This document shows, piece after piece, positions 31,335 to 34,908 of a stretch of DNA of 34,908 nt. The notes below the pieces were generated by a model that saw only the letters and a list, made by a program, of their open reading frames with translations, did not search any database and had not been told where the DNA came from. The position numbers were made by a program, and so were the translations under genes. Numbering within the stretch: the first letter of the stretch is position 1; every line of letters begins with the position of its first letter. The DNA is from SKPH01 sp051748565 (GTDB taxonomy: Bacteria; Bacillota; Dethiobacteria; DTU022): assembly GCA_051748565.1 (NCBI GenBank), contig JBNJHN010000016.1, positions 1-34,908 of the forward strand. Direction: 5' to 3'.

Positions 31335-31745
31335 CTATTTATGGTTAACCCAGTTTTCAACAGATAGGCCTTCCACCCTTGAAAACTCTGCTTCATTATT
31401 GGTCACTAAAGTTAACCTTTCCGCTAAAGCATGAGCAGCAATGAGCATTTCATATCCTCCGATTATTTCTCCACACAGCTCAAGTTTTCGCCTTATAATT
31501 CCATAAGCAAAAGCGGCACCTGCCGAAAAAGGCAATAGTTCGAAAGGTACAAGGAATAAACCCAGGGCCAGCTTATTTTGCTCTACCTTACTGCTTTTCT
31601 CTACTCCATAAGCTAGCTCGGCAAGAGTGATAGCAGATATGGCGCAACAACCAATCCCTTTTTCATAAAGCTTCAGTTTTAAAGCAGGTTCTTTTTCTTT
31701 TATCAGGTATATGCAGATATTCGTATCAAGCAAATACCTGATCAT
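31335..31745 (-). CDS. vapC: VapC-type PIN-domain toxin ribonuclease
   Basis: A 136-residue PIN-domain endoribonuclease of a type II toxin-antitoxin pair; VapC toxins cut tRNA or rRNA and stop growth when VapB is lost. D7 in RYLLDTNICIYLI and E43 in ISAITLAELAYGVEKS are standard. The third acidic position, normally Asp in I-G-x-x-D-x-LIAAHAL, is Glu here (E99, GGYEMLIAAHAL), and VTNNEAEFSRVEGL follows. Glu could still bind Mg2+, but it is an unusual change and might lower activity. The ATG overlaps the vapB stop by four bases (ATGA), so translation is coupled. Confidence 0.93.
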   Translation of the reverse strand: MIRYLLDTNICIYLIKEKEPALKLKLYEKGIGCCAISAITLAELAYGVEKSSKVEQNKLALGLFLVPFELLPFSAGAAFAYGIIRRKLELCGEIIGGYEMLIAAHALAERLTLVTNNEAEFSRVEGLSVENWVNHK

Positions 31746-31969
31746 AGATCATCCCTCTTCTTCGGCGCAGGCTGCTTTCTGCTTTCCATATAATCATCGC
31801 TGAAATAATCCATTCCTGCCTCATGCACTTCCCAAATCTTATCCTTAGGAATTAAAACAACTGCATTGCCAATTTTTTTAATATACACTTCTTCACCCTC
31901 AAAGCGATATTCCCGGGGCAAGCGCACTGCCTGGCTGCGGCCGTTATAAAAAAGCTTGGCGCTATCCAA
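31742..31969 (-). CDS. vapB: VapB-type AbrB/SpoVT-fold antitoxin
   Basis: A 75-residue antitoxin. The N-terminal swapped-hairpin DNA-binding domain reads SAKLFYNGRSQAVRLPREYR and then FEGEEVYIKKIGNAVVLIPK, the classic VapB signature. The C-terminal tail (VHEAGMDYFSDDYMESRK) would wrap the VapC active site. TTG at 31969 is chosen because GGAGGAG lies about 9 bases upstream and VapB proteins start close to the GRSQAVRLP motif; an upstream ATG at 32041 would read through the operator repeats. It comes first in the operon and likely represses it with VapC at the tandem repeats at 31991-32014. Confidence 0.92.
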   Translation of the reverse strand: MDSAKLFYNGRSQAVRLPREYRFEGEEVYIKKIGNAVVLIPKDKIWEVHEAGMDYFSDDYMESRKQPAPKKRDDL

Positions 31970-31990
31970 AATAACCACTCCTCCACAAAT

Positions 31991-32014
31991 AGTATATATC
32001 ATAGTATATATCAT
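31991..32014 (-). promoter_or_regulatory. Tandem 12-bp repeats upstream of vapBC
   Basis: AGTATATATCAT occurs twice head to tail, each copy centred on an ATATAT near-palindrome. On the minus strand the same bases contain TATGAT and TATACT, which resemble -10 boxes, about 15-40 bases before the vapB SD. VapB proteins bind such repeats, so this is a likely autoregulatory operator/promoter. Confidence 0.6.
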
Positions 32015-32166
32015 TTTTGGATAAGCTACAACTTGAATCAAAACAAATTGTTAACATTATCGAACACAATGCTCTTATAACCTTTATAACACTGGATCTT
32101 TATTTGGGAAAAAGAATTTAAAATAGCACCGTACTCAAAGTGTATCGCTTCAGGGGATCACCCCAA

Positions 32167-32180
32167 ACCGTCCCCCTGTG
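32167..32180 (+). repeat. CCGTCCCCCTG short repeat, copy 2
   Basis: ACCGTCCCCCTGTG is identical over all 14 bases to copy 3 at 33624-33637 and shares its core with copy 1 near 261. Copies 2 and 3 flank the AAA/DUF4143 ATPase gene in direct orientation. Confidence 0.6.
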
Positions 32181-32228
32181 CTTATAGCCTATTCAACTTC
32201 TGCGCTAACCCCTTCTTTGCCGACCGTG

Positions 32229-32324
32229 AAAGACAAAAATGTTATTAACATTGATATGTTCTTTATGAAAGACAAACATATATTGTATAATACTTATGTC
32301 TTGCATATAAGACAAACATATTAT
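32229..32324 (+). promoter_or_regulatory. Spaced AAGACAAAcAT repeats upstream of the ATPase gene
   Basis: AAGACAAA followed by (A/C)AT occurs at 32230, 32269 and 32309, spaced 39 and 40 bases, close to four helical turns. The last copy also pairs with GTCTT (32298-32302) as an inverted repeat around GCATAT. TTGCAT (32301-32306) and the TATTAT/TATAAA box at 32319-32327 may be the promoter, so a bound protein would cover it. Confidence 0.5.
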
Positions 32325-32347
32325 AAAATTAACTAAGGGGTGATGGT

Positions 32348-33556
32348 ATGATAAAAAGAGATTCATATATTAACCAACTGAAACCGCTAATCAATGATCC
32401 ATTAATAAAAGTTATTACCGGGATGAGGCGGGTTGGAAAATCGACACTACTGCTATTAATCCAGGAAGAAATGAAACTTGCTGGTGTTTCAGACAAGCAA
32501 TTTATTCAAATTAATTTCGAGCAGTTAGATTATGAAGAGTTAAAAAAGCCAAAAATACTTCATGAATATATTGGAGCTCAAATAATTAACAATAAAAAGT
32601 ATTACCTGTTTCTGGACGAAATCCAGGAAGTGGACGGATTCGAAAAAGTAATCAATTCCGCTAATCTAAAATATGATCTAGACATATATATAACCGGTTC
32701 GAATTCCAAAATATTATCAGGTGAATTGGCGACCCACCTGACGGGAAGATATTTCTCGTTAGAACTTTACCCTCTGTCTTTTTTTGAGATTATCAATCAC
32801 CTTGAGGTTATTGACGCACAACCTGATCCGGATCAGGAATTTATCAATTATTTGAAATACGGCGGATTACCTGCCATCCAGAGGTTCCGCAAGCATGAAG
32901 ATTTAATCAAAGGCTACCTTGAAGATATTTACTCTTCCATACTGCTTAATGATATCGTTGCCCGTTATTCAATCAGAGATGTAGATTTACTAAAAAGATT
33001 CATGAAATACCTGCTCCATAATGTTGGCCAGATTTTTTCTGCCCAGTCAATCGCAAATTTCATGAAAAACGAAAGCAGGAATTTGTCCAGAGAAACACTC
33101 TATAACTACCTTGATGCCTGCAAAAATGCTTACTTAATTTATAGCACTCCACGATATGATATTAAAGGTAAACATGTGTTAAAAACCAGGGAAAAGTATT
33201 TCGCCAATGATTTAGGGATTAGGGGCTTATTCTATAATAATGAAAATGATATTGGTCAAATACTGGAAAACATCATCTATTTACAGTTACTGCGTTTAGG
33301 GTATCGGGTTTATGTCGGAGAATTCGGGAATCAGGAAGTTGACTTCATTGCTGAAAAAGGAAGTGATAAAGTATACATTCAGGTCGCTTATCTGCTGGCA
33401 AATGATGAAACTGTTAATCGTGAGTTTAGCGCCTTGGAAAAAATTCAGGATAATTTCCCCAAGTATGTCTTGTCTATGGATAAAATGAAAATTGAGCGTA
33501 GCGGGATAAAGCATCTTAATATCATTGACTTTTTATTAGAGAAAAAGGTTTTATAA
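32348..33556 (+). CDS. AAA_14/DUF4143 ATPase
   Basis: A 402-residue ATPase of the AAA_14 plus DUF4143 family, abundant and mobile in anaerobes and archaea and of unknown function. Walker A is GMRRVGKST (25-33), Walker B YYLFLDEIQEV (about 85-95) and a sensor-like motif is YITGSNSKILSGELATHLTGR. The C-terminal DUF4143 part contains LENIIYLQLLRLGYRVYVGE and QEVDFIAEKGSDKVYIQVAY, a PD-(D/E)xK-like E-V-D-F...Q-V arrangement common to the family. AAGGGGTGAT lies upstream of the ATG at 32348. Repeated AAGACAAA sites upstream suggest self-regulation. It sits in a transfer-prone stretch beside vapBC and between two CCGTCCCCCTG repeats. Confidence 0.9.
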   Translation: MIKRDSYINQLKPLINDPLIKVITGMRRVGKSTLLLLIQEEMKLAGVSDKQFIQINFEQLDYEELKKPKILHEYIGAQIINNKKYYLFLDEIQEVDGFEKVINSANLKYDLDIYITGSNSKILSGELATHLTGRYFSLELYPLSFFEIINHLEVIDAQPDPDQEFINYLKYGGLPAIQRFRKHEDLIKGYLEDIYSSILLNDIVARYSIRDVDLLKRFMKYLLHNVGQIFSAQSIANFMKNESRNLSRETLYNYLDACKNAYLIYSTPRYDIKGKHVLKTREKYFANDLGIRGLFYNNENDIGQILENIIYLQLLRLGYRVYVGEFGNQEVDFIAEKGSDKVYIQVAYLLANDETVNREFSALEKIQDNFPKYVLSMDKMKIERSGIKHLNIIDFLLEKKVL

Positions 33557-33623
33557 TGGTAATAAACTCAATTGCAAATGTAGGCGAAAAGAAAAATAAG
33601 CACTTGACCTAATCAGCACAGAA

Positions 33624-33637
33624 ACCGTCCCCCTGTG
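33624..33637 (+). repeat. CCGTCCCCCTG short repeat, copy 3
   Basis: ACCGTCCCCCTGTG, identical to copy 2. A fragment of the 81-bp element starts 18 bases further on, so two repeat families meet in this 60-base stretch. Confidence 0.6.
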
Positions 33638-33655
33638 TTGCCACTGTGTTGGCTG

Positions 33656-33671
33656 GGGTCAGGTCTTGAAA
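33656..33671 (+). repeat. Left-end fragment of the 81-bp element
   Basis: GGGTCAGGTCTTGAAA matches the first 16 bases of the 81-bp element exactly, then diverges to A-rich sequence with no central part or right end. It is an isolated terminal repeat, a relic or a solo REP-like unit. Confidence 0.7.
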
Positions 33672-33714
33672 AAACAAACAACTATTAAATAATCAAAATT
33701 GCATTACATAGTGA

Positions 33715-33723
33715 TGCTATAAT
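33715..33723 (+). promoter_or_regulatory. Extended -10 promoter placed for a leaderless mRNA
   Basis: TGCTATAAT is an exact extended -10 element that ends six bases before the ATG at 33730. Transcription normally begins about seven bases after a -10 box, so the mRNA would start at or next to the start codon. No SD is present. Confidence 0.55.
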
Positions 33724-33729
33724 TATTGC

Positions 33730-34680
33730 ATGGAAACTACCAAAAATCTTATCACTCAAAACCTGGCCTGGCTGCTGAAAGGCGACGTGTCGATTGTATA
33801 CCAGTTGAAACGTGATTTGCTTGGAGCAGATACTTCCGAATTATCATCCCTGCAGAATAGAATAGCCACAGAAGGTTGGGGCTTTAAAATGCTTGAGGCC
33901 AGAAAGCCTGACGGCCACTGGGGCCGGGGGTTTTACCAACCCAAGTGGATCTGTACCCACTACACCCTGCTCGATTTGAAAACCATGGGGTTGTCACCTT
34001 CAAATCAAGCCTGCCGCGAAACAGTAAGCATGGTTTTAGCAAAAGAGCCAAATCCCGATGGCGGTTTGGCTTATGCCAAAACAATTAACATTAGCGATAT
34101 CTGTGTCGATGGCATGTTTCTGGGCATAGCTGCCCACTTTGAGGCCGAAGAAGACCTCCTAAAAAACGGGGTAGATTTGTTGTTACGTACAGTACTTCCA
34201 GGCGGTGGTTGGAACTGCCTTTATCACCAGGGCGATCGCCACTTTTCAGTGCATACCTCAATTAATGTTCTCGAGGGTTTATTAGCCTACAGCCAGGCAG
34301 GCTACCGGTACAGGTTGTCAGAAGTAGAACAAGCGATAGCCGCTGGTGAGGAACAGCTGCTGACCCACAAGCTCTACCAGTCTCACCGCACCGGTCAACC
34401 CATGGATCCGAAAATGATCATGCTTTCTTTCCCCTCCCGCTGGCGCTATGATATCCTGCGAGTACTTGATTATTTCCAATTTGCCAACCGCTCTTATGAC
34501 CCCCGTATGACTGATGCCCTGGAAATTATCAAGGCCAAACGCAGAAAAGACGGCACCTGGCCTCTGCAGGCCAGGCATCCAGGGAAAGTCCATTTCGAGA
34601 TGGAACAGCCGGGTAAACCCAGCCGCTGGAATACCTTAAGGGCTTTACGGGTGTTAAAACACTTTGGCCAGACAGTTTAG
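33730..34680 (+). CDS. Prenyltransferase/squalene-oxidase-repeat (alpha-barrel) protein
   Basis: A 316-residue protein with repeats of the terpene cyclase/protein prenyltransferase alpha-alpha barrel: ARKPDGHWGRGFYQPKW, EPNPDGGLAYAK, VLPGGGWNCLYHQGDRHFSV and AKRRKDGTWPLQARHPG. Each holds the Gly-Gly/Trp turn found in QW-like repeats. It is half the length of squalene-hopene cyclase (about 630) and lacks the DxDD acid motif, so it is probably not a hopene cyclase; its activity is unknown. W and H are frequent (KWICTHYTLLDL), leaving metal or aromatic substrate binding possible. ATG at 33730 is the only sensible start, with no SD but a promoter immediately upstream. It has no partner genes nearby. 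Confidence 0.75.
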   Translation: METTKNLITQNLAWLLKGDVSIVYQLKRDLLGADTSELSSLQNRIATEGWGFKMLEARKPDGHWGRGFYQPKWICTHYTLLDLKTMGLSPSNQACRETVSMVLAKEPNPDGGLAYAKTINISDICVDGMFLGIAAHFEAEEDLLKNGVDLLLRTVLPGGGWNCLYHQGDRHFSVHTSINVLEGLLAYSQAGYRYRLSEVEQAIAAGEEQLLTHKLYQSHRTGQPMDPKMIMLSFPSRWRYDILRVLDYFQFANRSYDPRMTDALEIIKAKRRKDGTWPLQARHPGKVHFEMEQPGKPSRWNTLRALRVLKHFGQTV

Positions 34681-34729
34681 CCAATAACCTAAGCCAGGAC
34701 ATGTTTCTGAAACCCGCCCATATAATTAT

Positions 34730-34908
34730 TTATTTCCTTAATTTTAGAAAATAATTTTTGCGCCCTGCAATCTCATCTATTATAGAATGCATTAACTTGG
34801 ATTTTTCTTTAATACCAGTCCCCCTGGACCCTTGTCTTGCCTTTCTCAGCGCATCTTTCAACTCATTGATATCAAGAACAGTTGATGCAATACAGTAGTA
34901 GCTTTTTG
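34730..34908 (-). CDS. C-terminal end of an unidentified protein
   Basis: The final 58 codons of a minus-strand gene that enters from the right edge. It reads KSYYCIASTVLDINELKDAL and then RKARQGSRGTGIKEK, ending AGRKNYFLKLRK before TAA at 34730-34732. The tail is basic and helical with no membrane segment. I do not recognise a family from this piece. It converges with the squalene-cyclase-like gene, leaving 49 bases between the two stops. Confidence 0.6.
   Translation of the reverse strand, partial: KSYYCIASTVLDINELKDALRKARQGSRGTGIKEKSKLMHSIIDEIAGRKNYFLKLRK

Overview
The window looks like a low-to-mid GC anaerobic Firmicute, probably a member of the Clostridia-type lineages that use the Wood-Ljungdahl pathway. 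The evidence is strong AGGAGG-type ribosome binding sites with frequent TTG and GTG starts, a CO dehydrogenase/acetyl-CoA synthase pair with all metal ligands present, an O2/NO-scavenging flavodiiron protein, a clostridial-type [4Fe-4S] ferredoxin and a LiaFSR-like two-component operon. Two runs of exactly 100 N, one flanked by a perfect 99-bp duplication, indicate a scaffolded draft or metagenome assembly. Species cannot be assigned from sequence alone.

Layout. 1-4.9 kb: 5' end of lepA (minus strand), then plus-strand fprA, a DUF2284 metal-binding protein, an inositol-phosphatase-family gene and an SfsA-DUF123 nuclease fusion. 4.9-7.5 kb: minus-strand operon of sensor kinase, response regulator and LiaF-like membrane protein, closed by a clear terminator. 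7.6-11.3 kb: rhodanese lipoprotein, a 42-codon membrane ORF interrupted by an in-frame UGA, a GNAT protein and an Fe-S (6-4)-type photolyase that seems to start at AUA. 11.4-15.3 kb: SHOCT protein, aldo/keto reductase, and a tight minus-strand operon of LsrF-like thiolase/aldolase, zinc alcohol dehydrogenase (split by an assembly gap) and VOC protein. 15.4-18.8 kb: radical SAM protein behind a structured leader, then a decayed stretch with a truncated GNAT gene and a YggT remnant, and an MFS transporter broken by the second gap. 18.9-23.1 kb: B3/B4-domain protein, EamA exporter, D-amino acid aminotransferase, DUF364 metal-chelation protein and an IscU-like scaffold. 23.3-28.5 kb: ferredoxin, acsB, acsA and DUF5320 (all minus). 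28.5-34.9 kb: accessory region with methyltransferase, shikimate-kinase-like protein, vapBC, an AAA/DUF4143 ATPase, a squalene-cyclase-like alpha-barrel protein and a partial gene.

How the parts fit. acsA-acsB make acetyl-CoA from CO2/CO, CoA and a methyl group. The ferredoxin can carry their electrons, and the neighbouring IscU and DUF364 genes could serve metal-cluster assembly (inference). The LsrF operon would, by analogy with E. coli LsrF, release acetyl-CoA and a triose phosphate from a phosphorylated diketone.

The most distinctive non-coding structure is a family of 81-bp elements with 19-bp terminal inverted repeats. There are three full copies in the same orientation, each at the 3' end of a minus-strand gene, plus fragments. 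A second short repeat (core CCGTCCCCCTG) occurs three times. Other points of interest are the UGA-interrupted ORF with a hairpin just downstream, the AUA start, a promoter placed so that its transcript would begin at an ATG, and an approximately 40-bp-spaced repeat upstream of the ATPase.
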